Counted from the stretch's first letter, positions 1 to 6,812 are shown. The stretch is DNA of 54,532 bases from an uncultured bacterium (GCA_900551915.1 URXT01000012.1:1-54532); one strand, 5' to 3'. Notes: generated by a model from the sequence alone, not told the origin. A program made the numbers and translations.

Positions 1-233
1 ATATCTCAAAATTTGAGAGGCTGGGGCTGTGGAGTGAATTAAGTGCTTTTTTGAATCATAAGGTAAAATAATTTGCTGATGTAAAAAATCCTCAGTTTAA
101 TTAATAAATGGATGATTTAATACAAGAGCTTAAAAAATGCTTGTAAGGCTGGTTTAGAGAATTTTGCTGAAGTAATTATTAAGAAATGTAAAAATGAATT
201 TTAAATAGGCTGAAACCCAGTTATAATCTGCTG
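1..233. other. Intergenic region with a small inverted repeat
   Basis: No intact gene is visible before position 359. A perfect inverted repeat (TCTCAAA at 4-10, TTTGAGA at 12-18) opens the window, but its 1-nt spacer makes it more likely a protein-binding palindrome than a hairpin. The rest is AT-rich. It includes the possible decayed small ORF at 108-204 listed separately. Confidence 0.5.
108..204 (+). pseudogene. Possible frameshifted small ORF remnant
   Basis: Translation from the ATG at 108 gives MDDLIQELKKCL and then a stop at 144-146. In the next frame the reading continues without stops as KACKAGLENFAEVIIKKC and on to a TAA at 202-204. The two halves join smoothly if one frameshift occurred in the A-run at 131-137. 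The composition (charged, amphipathic helical) looks protein-like. No family is recognised, and the stretch is short enough that chance remains a fair explanation. Confidence 0.2.
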
Positions 234-258
234 TATGGTATGGTATGGTATGGTATGG
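234..258. repeat. Pentanucleotide tandem repeat, (TATGG)x5
   Basis: Five perfect uninterrupted copies of TATGG lie 100 bp upstream of the start codon at 359. Short tandem arrays of this kind mutate by slippage. Its position in the upstream region of the 359-736 gene could alter promoter spacing, but no clear promoter hexamers were identified around it. Confidence 0.95.
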
Positions 259-358
259 CGGTGCAGTGTAAATTTTTGGGAATAAATAACGTTAATAGAA
301 GTATGAGTGGTTTCGAAACACGAGTGAAGTACAAAATTAACGAGAAAAGGAGCAACTT

Positions 359-736
359 ATGGTTGACGGAATTAACAGAGCAGGCGGAGTTATGCCTCAG
401 TCAGGCAAAACAGTAAAAAAGCAGGAACAGGCTGCACCAAAAGACAGTACCTCAATCTTTAGTAATAAGGGCAAAACTGATGATCATATGCACTCAACTA
501 ATGTCGTATTTGAAGGCCCCGTAAAAGTTACAGATTGGGTAGCTATTGGAGAGAATGGAGACATTATAAGAGACCCAAATTCACGTTCTCAAGAAATTAC
601 AGGTACTGAACCTTTCCCTGTTTTGGAAGGTCGCATTGAGGGCACTAATCCATTGGAAGGAATAGATTTTGGGCGTATAGGTAAGGCGGCTTTAGATGGC
701 GGTATAAGAGCAGCTTTAGATAAATTAGGTGAATAA
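359..736 (+). CDS. Hypothetical protein, 125 aa
   Basis: I do not recognise a family. The start is well supported: AAGGAG at 347-352 lies 6 nt before the ATG. The protein is polar, with a low-complexity N-terminal 40 residues rich in Lys, Gln and Ser. A more ordered middle follows (VVFEGPVKVTDWVAIGENGD, about residues 49-68), then a Gly-rich C-terminus with a short predicted helix (IGKAALDGGIRAALDKLGE). There is no signal peptide or membrane segment. It stands alone, convergent with the GNAT-like gene, and is closed by the hairpin at 743-772. The TATGG repeat upstream is a possible expression modifier. Confidence 0.6.
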   Translation: MVDGINRAGGVMPQSGKTVKKQEQAAPKDSTSIFSNKGKTDDHMHSTNVVFEGPVKVTDWVAIGENGDIIRDPNSRSQEITGTEPFPVLEGRIEGTNPLEGIDFGRIGKAALDGGIRAALDKLGE

Positions 737-742
737 TTATAT

Positions 743-772
743 AATGCACGGAGATTTATATCTCCGTGCATT
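743..772. terminator. Bidirectional hairpin between convergent genes
   Basis: A perfect 12-bp stem (AATGCACGGAGA at 743-754 with its complement at 761-772) encloses a 6-nt loop. It lies between the 3' ends of the genes at 359-736 (+) and 787-1434 (-). No long T-tract follows on either strand, so termination strength is uncertain. Confidence 0.7.
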
Positions 773-786
773 GATATTGTATAAAG

Positions 787-1434
787 TCATACTTCTGATA
801 AGGGGATATCTTCAGTGTTTTGCAGCATTCTAATTCGTATAAATTTCTCAAGTGCAGATGATGTTTCTCTCACATTATCCCTTCCTGTACGCATTGCTAT
901 AATACAATTTTCTCCGCCGCGCTGTTTAAAGCCCAAAGACATGTACTTTGAGACTGCGTTAAAAGGTCCATTAGTTACAGCATCCAAATCAATGAATTTC
1001 GCATCAGTTTTTAAAAAATCTTCAAACATTATTTTAAAAAGAGTTTTACCGGCAAATGGTACTCTTTTTTCAGGTTCCGTGGGCCAGGTGCAGATTGCAT
1101 CAAGTTTATATCTGAAATTCTCCGGTGTATAAACCATAAGTCCACAAGGCTTTTTGTTGGAAAACTCAATAAATCCAACTTTTTTCGTATTTAAGCTTTG
1201 AGTAATTGCAACATTGAAAATTCCCTGCCAAACTTCAATAAGACATTCCGGTAGTTTGGGCATCAAGTCTTTAAATTTTATTGTTTTTTTGAGATTATAA
1301 AGATAATTTCGGTCATTTTCACCAAGATGATAAATGCTTATTGGAGTTTCTACATTTTTTATATAGTTTTTGGTCTCAGCGATGTGAAGTGCTTGAAAAT
1401 TTTGTTGATAAATTTGTTTATTTTGGATTTTCAT
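787..1434 (-). CDS. GNAT-like acyltransferase-fold protein with N-terminal NF tag
   Basis: The protein is 215 aa. Residues 1-14 (MKIQNKQIYQQNFQ) match the short N-terminal segment shared by many genes in this window. The rest resembles a GNAT fold. A central strand (VGFIEFSNKKPCGLMVYTPE, about 86-105) is followed by a helix after a PFAGK turn (126-142), the strand AKFIDLDAV (145-153), then NGPFNAVSKYMSLGFK (155-170), which is the usual last helix and strand of acetyltransferases. The acetyl-CoA P-loop (RxxGxG/A) is only weakly represented by PFAGK, so catalytic activity is uncertain. No Shine-Dalgarno precedes the ATG; a TATAAA-like element lies just upstream. Its neighbour on the same strand is the metalloprotease, 60 nt upstream. 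Function is inferred from fold-like features only. Confidence 0.55.
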   Translation of the reverse strand: MKIQNKQIYQQNFQALHIAETKNYIKNVETPISIYHLGENDRNYLYNLKKTIKFKDLMPKLPECLIEVWQGIFNVAITQSLNTKKVGFIEFSNKKPCGLMVYTPENFRYKLDAICTWPTEPEKRVPFAGKTLFKIMFEDFLKTDAKFIDLDAVTNGPFNAVSKYMSLGFKQRGGENCIIAMRTGRDNVRETSSALEKFIRIRMLQNTEDIPLSEV

Positions 1435-1494
1435 ATAGTTTATAAACTTGTAAAAAAAATTTTTTGATATTTTGCACAGAATTGTAATATTTTG

Positions 1495-2022
1495 TTAATT
1501 ATATATTTTTTTCAAAATGTAGAGGTCATTTTCGCTCGGGCTTGAAATATTTTTCTGGTGCGGAACAAACATTATGTCATCGATATCTACTCCATGTCCG
1601 AGTCCCAGTGCGTGTCCGAATTCATGCATAATCGCGCAGTAGATGCTTAAATCAGAGGTTTCTTTACCGGAAAATTCATTTGGAAGCCCTATGTCAATCG
1701 ATATCTTTTTTATTTCGCCGTTAATTACACTAAGATACTTGCACATGCCCTCATAAACCCTTCCGACTTTTGTCCGATGAACTACAATGTCAGCCTGATT
1801 TGGGGTGAAAATCTCCTGAAACTGAATCGGGATTGAGTTTTGGAGTAGAAAGGCGTTCCAAGAATTTGCAGCTTTTGTTGTTTGGAAATAAATAAAATCT
1901 TTTGTGTTTGAAGTTCCTGGAGGCGGTGTTATAAAATAATTTACAACAGGTTTTTTCCAGCCAGCAAGCTGGCCGCGAATTTTGGAATTTTCTATGTACT
2001 TTTGTATATTTGGTGAAATCAT
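1495..2022 (-). CDS. Matrixin/metzincin-type zinc metalloprotease
   Basis: The protein is 175 aa. It carries the metzincin zinc site HExxHxxGxxH as HEFGHALGLGH, with H133, H137 and H143 as zinc ligands and E134 as the general base. A plausible Met-turn follows at M151 (DIMFVP). The strand ADIVV (77-81) is typical of the edge strand before the active-site helix in peptidase family M10. The family normally cleaves proteins outside the cytoplasm. Here there is no signal peptide and no pro-domain cysteine switch, so either export uses another route or the enzyme acts inside. The start is the ATG at 2022, about 10 nt after a TATAAT, suggesting a leaderless mRNA. The zinc-ligand assignment is secure; the substrate is unknown. 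Confidence 0.85.
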   Translation of the reverse strand: MISPNIQKYIENSKIRGQLAGWKKPVVNYFITPPPGTSNTKDFIYFQTTKAANSWNAFLLQNSIPIQFQEIFTPNQADIVVHRTKVGRVYEGMCKYLSVINGEIKKISIDIGLPNEFSGKETSDLSIYCAIMHEFGHALGLGHGVDIDDIMFVPHQKNISSPSENDLYILKKIYN

Positions 2023-2031
2023 TATTGTTAA

Positions 2032-2059
2032 ATTATAGCATGCGGTTTTTATAAAACAA
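2032..2059 (-). promoter_or_regulatory. Sigma70-type promoter for the metalloprotease
   Basis: Read on the minus strand, TTGTTT (2054-2059) is separated by 16 nt from TATAAT (2032-2037). The expected start of transcription, at about 2024-2026, practically coincides with the ATG at 2022, and there is no Shine-Dalgarno sequence. Confidence 0.5.
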
Positions 2060-2069
2060 ACAAAAAAAA

Positions 2070-2087
2070 GAGTCTTAAAAAAGACTC
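2070..2087 (-). terminator. Intrinsic terminator on minus strand with no obvious upstream gene
   Basis: A 7-bp stem (GAGTCTT, 4-nt loop, AAGACTC) is followed on the minus strand by a run of T residues (complement of the A-run at 2062-2069). It lies upstream of the metalloprotease promoter. It would therefore terminate minus-strand transcripts arising between it and the zinc-ribbon gene at 2229, where no minus-strand gene is seen. Confidence 0.55.
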
Positions 2088-2155
2088 GTTGGAATTAAGA
2101 ATAGCTGGAAGTATGAAAAAGATTTATGTAATTATTTAAATAAATAAACATTTGT

Positions 2156-2184
2156 TTGACAATTAGCCAATCAGGTAATATTAA
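2156..2184 (+). promoter_or_regulatory. Sigma70-type promoter for the zinc-ribbon gene
   Basis: TTGACA (2156-2161), a 17-nt spacer and TATTAA (2179-2184) lie 45 nt upstream of the start codon at 2229. The -35 is consensus and the spacing is optimal. Confidence 0.6.
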
Positions 2185-2228
2185 GGGAAATTTTTGACTT
2201 TTTTTTATCAATTATTAAAAGATAGAGT

Positions 2229-2606
2229 ATGATGATATTGGAGTTTTTCAAAAAAAACAGAGAATGTATGCATTCAAAAGTTCGTCCGGATGCGGATGTT
2301 GCTTACTGCCCGGATTGCGGTGAACTTATTGAAAACAGGTGGTTTTTAACAAGGTGCGCATGCTGCGGGGTTAAATTGAGAGCGATAATAAAAAACGGCA
2401 TGGTTGTTCCGGAAGAACATTTTTGCCATAATTGCGGTTCAAAAGAGTTTGTTGTTGAGAAACTTGAAAAAATAAGTTTTATTGATATTAATTATGCTGT
2501 TCTGGTTAAAACAATAGTTACCCGGCAGTCAGAAGATATAGTTCAAAGCTGGGTTGATACAAAATCTGCGAATTACAATCCGGAACTTTTACCTCAATTC
2601 ATGTGA
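2229..2606 (+). CDS. Zinc-ribbon protein, 125 aa
   Basis: Four cysteine knuckles are visible: a first Cys near residue 13, CPDCG (about 27-31), CACCG (43-47) and CHNCG (69-73). This suggests two zinc ribbons in the N-terminal 75 residues. The C-terminal part has no recognised domain and ends PELLPQFM. Small proteins of this type often bind nucleic acids or act as adaptor modules, but nothing here fixes the role. Two ATGs lie in tandem (2229 and 2232) with only a weak GATAGAG upstream, so the exact start is open. The stop codon abuts the stop of spmB on the opposite strand with no gap. Confidence 0.65.
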   Translation: MMILEFFKKNRECMHSKVRPDADVAYCPDCGELIENRWFLTRCACCGVKLRAIIKNGMVVPEEHFCHNCGSKEFVVEKLEKISFIDINYAVLVKTIVTRQSEDIVQSWVDTKSANYNPELLPQFM

Positions 2607-3140
2607 TTAAAACATTAACCCGCAAACCGTGATTGCTGCAATAATTCCGATAAAATCTGCAAGAAGTCCGACTATTAATGCATATCTCAGTTTTGAAATC
2701 CCAACTGCGCCGAAGTAAACCGCAAGAACATAAAAAGTGGTTTCACTTGAGCCAACCATAATTGCCGCAAGCTTTGTAGCGTATGAGTCCGGGCCTGCAC
2801 TGTTTGCAATGTCTGAAAAAATTCCCAGAGCTGCAGAGCCTGAAAGCGAACGCACAAGCATAATCGGAATTACGTCTGCCGGAACTTTAAAATGCTCTAA
2901 TAGTGGTGCAAATATATGTGAAAAGTTTTCAAGAATTCCTGACGCTCTGAACATTGAAATGCCTACAATTATTGCAACAAGATACGGAATTATGTTGACT
3001 GATACCTTGAACCCTTCTTTTGCTCCGTCTGTGAAAACTTCATATAGCGGCACTTTTTTGATTAATCCCAAGGTTAAAATCAAAATTATTATTGCAGGAA
3101 GCGCCCAGAGCGAAATTATATTCATAAATTGATGAAACAT
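2607..3140 (-). CDS. spmB: Spore maturation protein B-like membrane protein
   Basis: The protein is 177 aa and highly hydrophobic. Its sequence pattern is typical of SpmB: a first membrane segment (LWALPAIIILILTLGLIKKV), then VYEVF-like DGAKEGFKVSVNIIPYLVAIIVGISMFRASG, and a C-terminal pair of segments. SpmA and SpmB share the nucleoside-transporter 'gate' fold. In Bacillus they affect spore core dehydration, but homologs are common in non-sporulating diderms, where the substrate is unknown. Its start overlaps the spmA stop (TAATG at 3138-3142). GGAGG (complement of 3150-3154) is 9 nt upstream, inside the end of spmA. Translational coupling is therefore likely. No sporulation genes are near. 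Confidence 0.85.
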   Translation of the reverse strand: MFHQFMNIISLWALPAIIILILTLGLIKKVPLYEVFTDGAKEGFKVSVNIIPYLVAIIVGISMFRASGILENFSHIFAPLLEHFKVPADVIPIMLVRSLSGSAALGIFSDIANSAGPDSYATKLAAIMVGSSETTFYVLAVYFGAVGISKLRYALIVGLLADFIGIIAAITVCGLMF

Positions 3141-3808
3141 TATATTTCACCTCCAAAACCCTCACCCGAATTTCTAACACTCGTTCCTCGTGTTGAAATT
3201 CTATCCTCTCCCATAGGTAGAGGGGATTGCTGCGGCGTCCAGAATTTTTGGAAAATTTTTGCCATAAATATTGCACTTAAAAATGCAATTGTCGTAACTA
3301 AAAGTGTGGGTGCAATTATTTCAGTCGGATTTTTGTATCCTATTCCTATTAAAACAGCAATTACGGTTGCAGGGATAAGCTGAAATCCTGCCGTGTTCAT
3401 CGCAAGAAGCATGCACATGGCGTTTGAAGCTGATTTTTTATCCACATTTTGTTTTTGTAATTCTTCCATTGCTTTAATGCCGATTGGGGTAGCTGCATTT
3501 GTAAGCCCAAAGGCATTAGCCGAAAAGTTCATTGCAATGTCTCCTATTGCTGGCGAATCCTCCGGAATTTCATTAAAAATACGTTTTGTAACCGGTTTTA
3601 TAATTTTTGCAATAACCTCGATAAGCCCGCATTTCTGGGCAATTTTCATCATCCCAAGCCAAAAGGCCATTATCCCGATTAAAGAAAAAGCAACTTTTAC
3701 GGAAAGTTCAGCACCTGTAAGGATTGAGTTTACAACCTCGGAAAGCCTTCCGTTTACCGCACCGGCTATTATTGAAACTACAATTAACAAATAGAAAATG
3801 TAATTCAT
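3140..3808 (-). CDS. spmA: Spore maturation protein A-like membrane protein with repeat-encoded tail
   Basis: The protein is 222 aa. Residues 1-190 match SpmA: several membrane helices and the conserved run NFSANAFGLTNAATPIGIKAM (about 92-112), part of the nucleoside-recognition/gate fold. SpmA proteins usually end near residue 190-200. Here the last 26-30 residues (from about PQQSPLPMGEDR onward) are polar, Gly/Ser/Arg-rich, and encoded entirely by a dispersed-type palindromic repeat (3157-3232). The repeat has been accommodated in frame and keeps the TAATG overlap with spmB. The two products probably form a membrane complex. Family assignment is confident; the transported or sensed substrate is unknown. 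Confidence 0.85.
   Translation of the reverse strand: MNYIFYLLIVVSIIAGAVNGRLSEVVNSILTGAELSVKVAFSLIGIMAFWLGMMKIAQKCGLIEVIAKIIKPVTKRIFNEIPEDSPAIGDIAMNFSANAFGLTNAATPIGIKAMEELQKQNVDKKSASNAMCMLLAMNTAGFQLIPATVIAVLIGIGYKNPTEIIAPTLLVTTIAFLSAIFMAKIFQKFWTPQQSPLPMGEDRISTRGTSVRNSGEGFGGEI
3157..3232. repeat. Palindromic repeat element inserted at the 3' end of spmA
   Basis: Two hairpins lie side by side. One pairs 3168-3180 with 3190-3201 (GAATTT/AAATTC and AACAC/GTGTT arms). The other pairs CCTCTCCC (3205-3212) with GGTAGAGG (3216-3223). The CCTCTCCC...GAGGGG core and the flanking CCCTCACCC resemble palindromic repeats scattered in many bacterial genomes. The whole element lies inside the spmA reading frame. 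No second copy was noticed in this window, so its dispersal is inferred from resemblance. Confidence 0.6.
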
Positions 3809-3846
3809 AAATGTATTAAAGCATTAATAAATCTGAAGGTCAATTT

Positions 3847-4536
3847 CTAAAACTTAAACGGATAATCATCCGGAATCCGCCAGCCGTTACGTTGAATTAT
3901 AGCGGTACAATAGTATTTATTAGTAGTGCTAGTGCTGTTACAGCCATGAGCGGAGTGTGTATATAACGTTGTCGGGTTTCCATCCCACCAAACCATATAA
4001 GGTTCAACGCCTTTGTTTTTATGATAGGCAAAAGAGCTCGCTCTGTCTGTTTGGTTCGGCCAAAAGCCAAATGTGAACTTTTTTGTGCCAATATACGTGT
4101 TTCCTGTATCTTTGCAATATTTAGCTTCCGGACAAAATACAAAATGTCCGCCTGACGTTTGCCAGGTAACTTCTCCAGCTTCATTTTCCGAAAAATATAT
4201 ATCAATAATAACAGAACTCCCATCTTCAAAGTAAATACGTTTACATTTCCTGCTGGCATTGTAGGAGTCTTCTGTATTGGTATGATTGAGATATTTTTTC
4301 AAATAAAGATTCCAAAACTCTTCGGTATCTTTTATAACCCAGTCTTTTTTGTCGCCATTTTCGTTTTCGGATAACATAATTGCCTGGTTAATTGCAGAAT
4401 AAAATTTTTTCAACCTGGTTTCGACTACTCTTTTTCTGTACGCACCCATAAGATTTGGGATAGTCAGTGCTGCGATAAGGCCAATTATCCCAAGAGTAAT
4501 CAATACTTCTGAAAGCGTAAATGCTCGTTTTTTCAT
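3847..4536 (-). CDS. Prepilin-type pseudopilin (DDYP family, copy A)
   Basis: The protein is 229 aa. The leader MKKRA precedes FTLSEVLITLGIIGLIAALT, a class III signal cleaved by prepilin peptidase. Cleavage would fall after Ala5, giving F1 and E5 in the mature protein. The hydrophobic N-terminal helix is followed by RKRVVETRLKKFYSAINQAI, then a Cys- and Trp-rich globular domain. Landmarks are GGHFVFCPEAKYC, FTFGFWPNQ, KGVEPYMVWWDG and the C-terminal NGWRIPDDYPFKF. It is a close paralog of the gene at 5807-6511. Such proteins form minor tips or pseudopili of type IV pilus/type II secretion machines, but no assembly genes are in the window. It is divergent from the XRE gene at 4655. Confidence 0.9.
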   Translation of the reverse strand: MKKRAFTLSEVLITLGIIGLIAALTIPNLMGAYRKRVVETRLKKFYSAINQAIMLSENENGDKKDWVIKDTEEFWNLYLKKYLNHTNTEDSYNASRKCKRIYFEDGSSVIIDIYFSENEAGEVTWQTSGGHFVFCPEAKYCKDTGNTYIGTKKFTFGFWPNQTDRASSFAYHKNKGVEPYMVWWDGNPTTLYTHSAHGCNSTSTTNKYYCTAIIQRNGWRIPDDYPFKF

Positions 4537-4563
4537 ATGATTTCATAGTCCTCTTTTTTAGGA

Positions 4564-4592
4564 TTATATGCTATTTGTTGCATGTTGTCAAG
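4564..4592 (-). promoter_or_regulatory. Consensus sigma70 promoter of pseudopilin A with operator-like palindrome
   Basis: On the minus strand, TTGACA (complement of 4587-4592), a 17-nt spacer and TATAAT (complement of 4564-4569) form a full-consensus promoter. An imperfect palindrome with ATGC/GCAT ends (4569-4584) fills the spacer and is a natural operator for the divergent XRE regulator. Confidence 0.85.
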
Positions 4593-4654
4593 GCGTATAT
4601 TGCATTAAAACTTTTATTTAATAATTGTATTTTTATATCAGGAGGATTTTTGAT

Positions 4655-4969
4655 TTGTTAAATAACTTCGGGGAAAAAATCAGAAATTTACGAAAATATA
4701 AAAAAATTACGCAGGAAAAACTGGCCGAACTTATTGATATTGATGTCCGTCAGGTTGCAAGAATTGAGGCTGGAGAATCTTTGCCTTCAATTCCGACACT
4801 TTTAAAATTTTGTTCTGTTTTATCTGTTACTCCGAATGATTTGCTGGCATTTTCGTCAGAAGAATCCACTGCAAGTTCTTCTTTAAAATCGGACATAAAT
4901 GACATTCTTTCTCTTGCAAAAGAGGAACAGCTGCAATTAATCAAAAAATTGATTCTCGCAGTTTTGTAA
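4655..4969 (+). CDS. XRE-family HTH regulator divergent from pseudopilin A
   Basis: The protein is 104 aa. The start is taken as the TTG at 4655 because AGGAGG (4640-4645) lies 9 nt before it; the upstream TTG at 4625 lacks a ribosome site. Residues about 4-62 are a Cro/CI helix-turn-helix (FGEKIRNLRKYKKITQEKLA, IDVRQVARIEAGESLPSIPT). A C-terminal helical tail (DINDILSLAKEEQLQLIKKL) probably mediates dimerisation. It is expected to bind the palindrome in the shared 119-bp intergenic region and to control pseudopilin A and perhaps itself. That regulatory link is inferred from arrangement. Confidence 0.85.
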   Translation: MLNNFGEKIRNLRKYKKITQEKLAELIDIDVRQVARIEAGESLPSIPTLLKFCSVLSVTPNDLLAFSSEESTASSSLKSDINDILSLAKEEQLQLIKKLILAVL

Positions 4970-4998
4970 TATTTAGCAAGTTTAAATGCATTCTAAGA

Positions 4999-5673
4999 TT
5001 ACCAATGCCTATGGTCATGTCTGTGAGGTGGCGGCGGAGGGTTGTGTCTTGGCGGCGGCGCCGGTCTGTAATGATGATGATGATGGATTGGCGGCGGCGG
5101 GGGCGGCGGAGTAAGCATGTTTTGCAGAATTAAAAGTTCCATTAAATCCAGCAAATTATCGGCTTCATTGCTCTCCAGATAATTGTCCATAATAGCCTTG
5201 TATTCGTTGTAGTTTATAGTATAAGGATCAGAATCATCTTCATTATAGGCTTTTGAAAGTGCAATGAAATTTTTTTCTGCTCTTTGCATTTGTGCACCTG
5301 TGTATGGCGTCAGATTATTCAAATTCCAGTTGCGGCGTTCTGTTTTAACAACTTCATTTGCTGAAATTACACCGTTACCGTTTCCGTTTTCATCAATTTC
5401 ATCAAAAACCTGACGCATTGATTTGTCCTCTGTCTGATTTCTCATATCTCCTAAAACAAAGCATTTTGGAACAGTTGTAATTGTAGGTGTCGGAACGTAG
5501 TATGTGTAGGGATAAACAGGAGGTGTATAAAATTGTGCTTCGGCTTGCGTGGCAGGAACTGCTGTTGCAAGTGCGATTGCTGCTGCTCCAGCTGCAGTTT
5601 TAAGCTTGCTGCTTTTTTTGTCTTCGCCGGCAAAATGCGGGTTTGTTTGATAATTAATTGCAGAAATTCTCAT
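4999..5673 (-). CDS. NF-tagged exported protein with EF-hand-like loop and Pro/His-rich tail
   Basis: The protein is 224 aa from the ATG at 5673, chosen because AGGAG (complement of 5681-5685) is 7 nt upstream and this start gives the tag MRISAINYQTNPHFAGED. Residues about 24-46 form a hydrophobic, Ala-rich stretch ending AEAQ that looks like a signal peptide placed after the tag. A Pro/Tyr-rich linker follows, then an EF-hand-like calcium loop (NGNGNGVISANE, about residues 93-104), a helical region, and a striking tail of Pro runs and His/Arg clusters. The His-rich tail suggests metal binding. No named family is recognised. It sits between two pseudopilin/XRE pairs. Confidence 0.7.
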   Translation of the reverse strand: MRISAINYQTNPHFAGEDKKSSKLKTAAGAAAIALATAVPATQAEAQFYTPPVYPYTYYVPTPTITTVPKCFVLGDMRNQTEDKSMRQVFDEIDENGNGNGVISANEVVKTERRNWNLNNLTPYTGAQMQRAEKNFIALSKAYNEDDSDPYTINYNEYKAIMDNYLESNEADNLLDLMELLILQNMLTPPPPPPPIHHHHHYRPAPPPRHNPPPPPHRHDHRHW

Positions 5674-5806
5674 ACACATACTCCTAAATTTTTACCTTAA
5701 TATATAATATTCTGCTAAATGAAAAATATGCTATTTTGTAAATATTTTGTTACAATCAAAAGCTGCCTTGTGAAAATAATATTGATTATAAGTATGCATA
5801 TATTAA

Positions 5807-6511
5807 TTAAAGTTTTTTCGGATAGTCATCAGGAATTTTCCACCCGTTGTGTTGGATTATTGCAACACAATAAAACCCATTCCCGTTGGAGCAGCCAAAA
5901 GACGCATTTTTGTAGAGACTTTCTTCTTTGCCGTCCCACCATGCCATATATGGTTCGACTCCTTTTCCTTTGTGATAATCAAACGAGCCACCTTCTTGAT
6001 TTGGCCAAAAGGCAAATGTAAATATATTTACCCCTGTTTTTCTATTGGGGGTTTTGGTATCACAATATTTAGCTTCAGGACAAAATTTAAAATGACCGCC
6101 GGCTGATTGCCAGGTTACATCTCCATTAGTGTTTTGGGCGAAATAAATATCTATGATTACTGCGCTGCCGTCTTCAAAATAAATTGTTTTGTCTTGTTTA
6201 TTATCTTTGACGTTAGTGTAATTAAGGTATGGTTCTAAATATATATTCCAGAATTCATCTGTTGACATCCCTTTTAATATCCAGGATTTTTTGTCTCCAT
6301 TTACATTTTCGGAAAGCAGAATTGCTTGGTTTATGGCAGAATAAAATTTTTTCAACCTGGTTTCAACAACTTTTTTTCTATATAGTCCCATAAGATTTGG
6401 AATTGTAAGAGCAGCAATAATTCCTATGATGCCAATAGTGATTAATACTTCAGCTAAAGTGAATGCTCTTATACTTTTTTTGAGTTTAACCGAGGTCTTT
6501 TTATTTTTCAT
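5807..6511 (-). CDS. Prepilin-type pseudopilin (DDYP family, copy B)
   Basis: The protein is 234 aa with a basic 16-residue leader ending RA before FTLAEVLITIGIIGIIAALT. Prepilin peptidase cleavage would fall after Ala. The mature domain aligns throughout with the gene at 3847-4536: RKKVVETRLKKFYSAINQAI, SAGGHFKFCPEAKYC, FTFAFWPNQ, KGVEPYMAWWDG, and the ending NGWKIPDDYPKKL. The two loci look like a duplicated pseudopilin/XRE module that has since diverged. GGAG lies 7 nt before the ATG. It is driven by a strong promoter overlapped by palindromes (6522-6575). Confidence 0.9.
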   Translation of the reverse strand: MKNKKTSVKLKKSIRAFTLAEVLITIGIIGIIAALTIPNLMGLYRKKVVETRLKKFYSAINQAILLSENVNGDKKSWILKGMSTDEFWNIYLEPYLNYTNVKDNKQDKTIYFEDGSAVIIDIYFAQNTNGDVTWQSAGGHFKFCPEAKYCDTKTPNRKTGVNIFTFAFWPNQEGGSFDYHKGKGVEPYMAWWDGKEESLYKNASFGCSNGNGFYCVAIIQHNGWKIPDDYPKKL

Positions 6512-6521
6512 ATATGTACTC

Positions 6522-6575
6522 CACTATTATAATATTGTATACACTATTATAATAGTATAGAATACACATTGTCAA
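6522..6575 (-). promoter_or_regulatory. Strong promoter of pseudopilin B overlapped by operator palindromes
   Basis: On the minus strand, TTGACA (complement of 6570-6575), an 18-nt spacer and TATAAT (complement of 6546-6551) form the promoter. A perfect 14-bp palindrome, ACTATTATAATAGT (6543-6556), covers the -10. The 12-mer CACTATTATAAT occurs at 6522-6533 and again at 6542-6553, exactly 20 bp (two helical turns) apart. This fits cooperative repressor binding by the divergent XRE protein. Confidence 0.85.
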
Positions 6576-6593
6576 TAGTATAAAATCTTTCTT

Positions 6594-6812
6594 ATGATAG
6601 ATTATAAGGATGTCCTTAAAAAAATCGGGCTTAATTTTAGAGTCGAAAGAACTAAGAAATCTCTTTCTCAAGAGCGTTTTGCTGAACTTGCTAATGTCCA
6701 TACAAATTATATTGGAAAAGTAGAGCGTGGAGAGCAGAATTTGACGGTTAAAAAAATTGTCGATTTAACAAATGCTCTTGATTTGTCTGTTGAAAATATA
6801 TTGACTTTTTAA
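6594..6812 (+). CDS. XRE-family HTH regulator divergent from pseudopilin B
   Basis: The protein is 72 aa and is almost nothing but a Cro/CI helix-turn-helix: IGLNFRVERTKKSLSQERFA, VHTNYIGKVERGEQNLTVKK, ending in DLSVENILTF. No Shine-Dalgarno precedes the ATG. A TATAAA at 6579-6584 would start transcription within a few nucleotides of the start codon, so a leaderless mRNA is likely. It shares an 82-bp region full of palindromes with pseudopilin B and probably represses that gene and itself. It is not a close copy of the regulator at 4655. Confidence 0.85.
   Translation: MIDYKDVLKKIGLNFRVERTKKSLSQERFAELANVHTNYIGKVERGEQNLTVKKIVDLTNALDLSVENILTF

Noticed and set aside
2607..3808. Sporulation locus, suggested by spmA and spmB
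   Set aside because: No other sporulation genes are present, the cell is diderm with BamA, and spmAB occur widely in non-sporulating bacteria.
5020..5110. GGCGGC-rich stretch considered as a microsatellite or riboswitch
   Set aside because: It encodes the Pro/His-rich tail of the 4999-5673 protein in frame; the repeats follow from CCN (Pro) codons on the minus strand.
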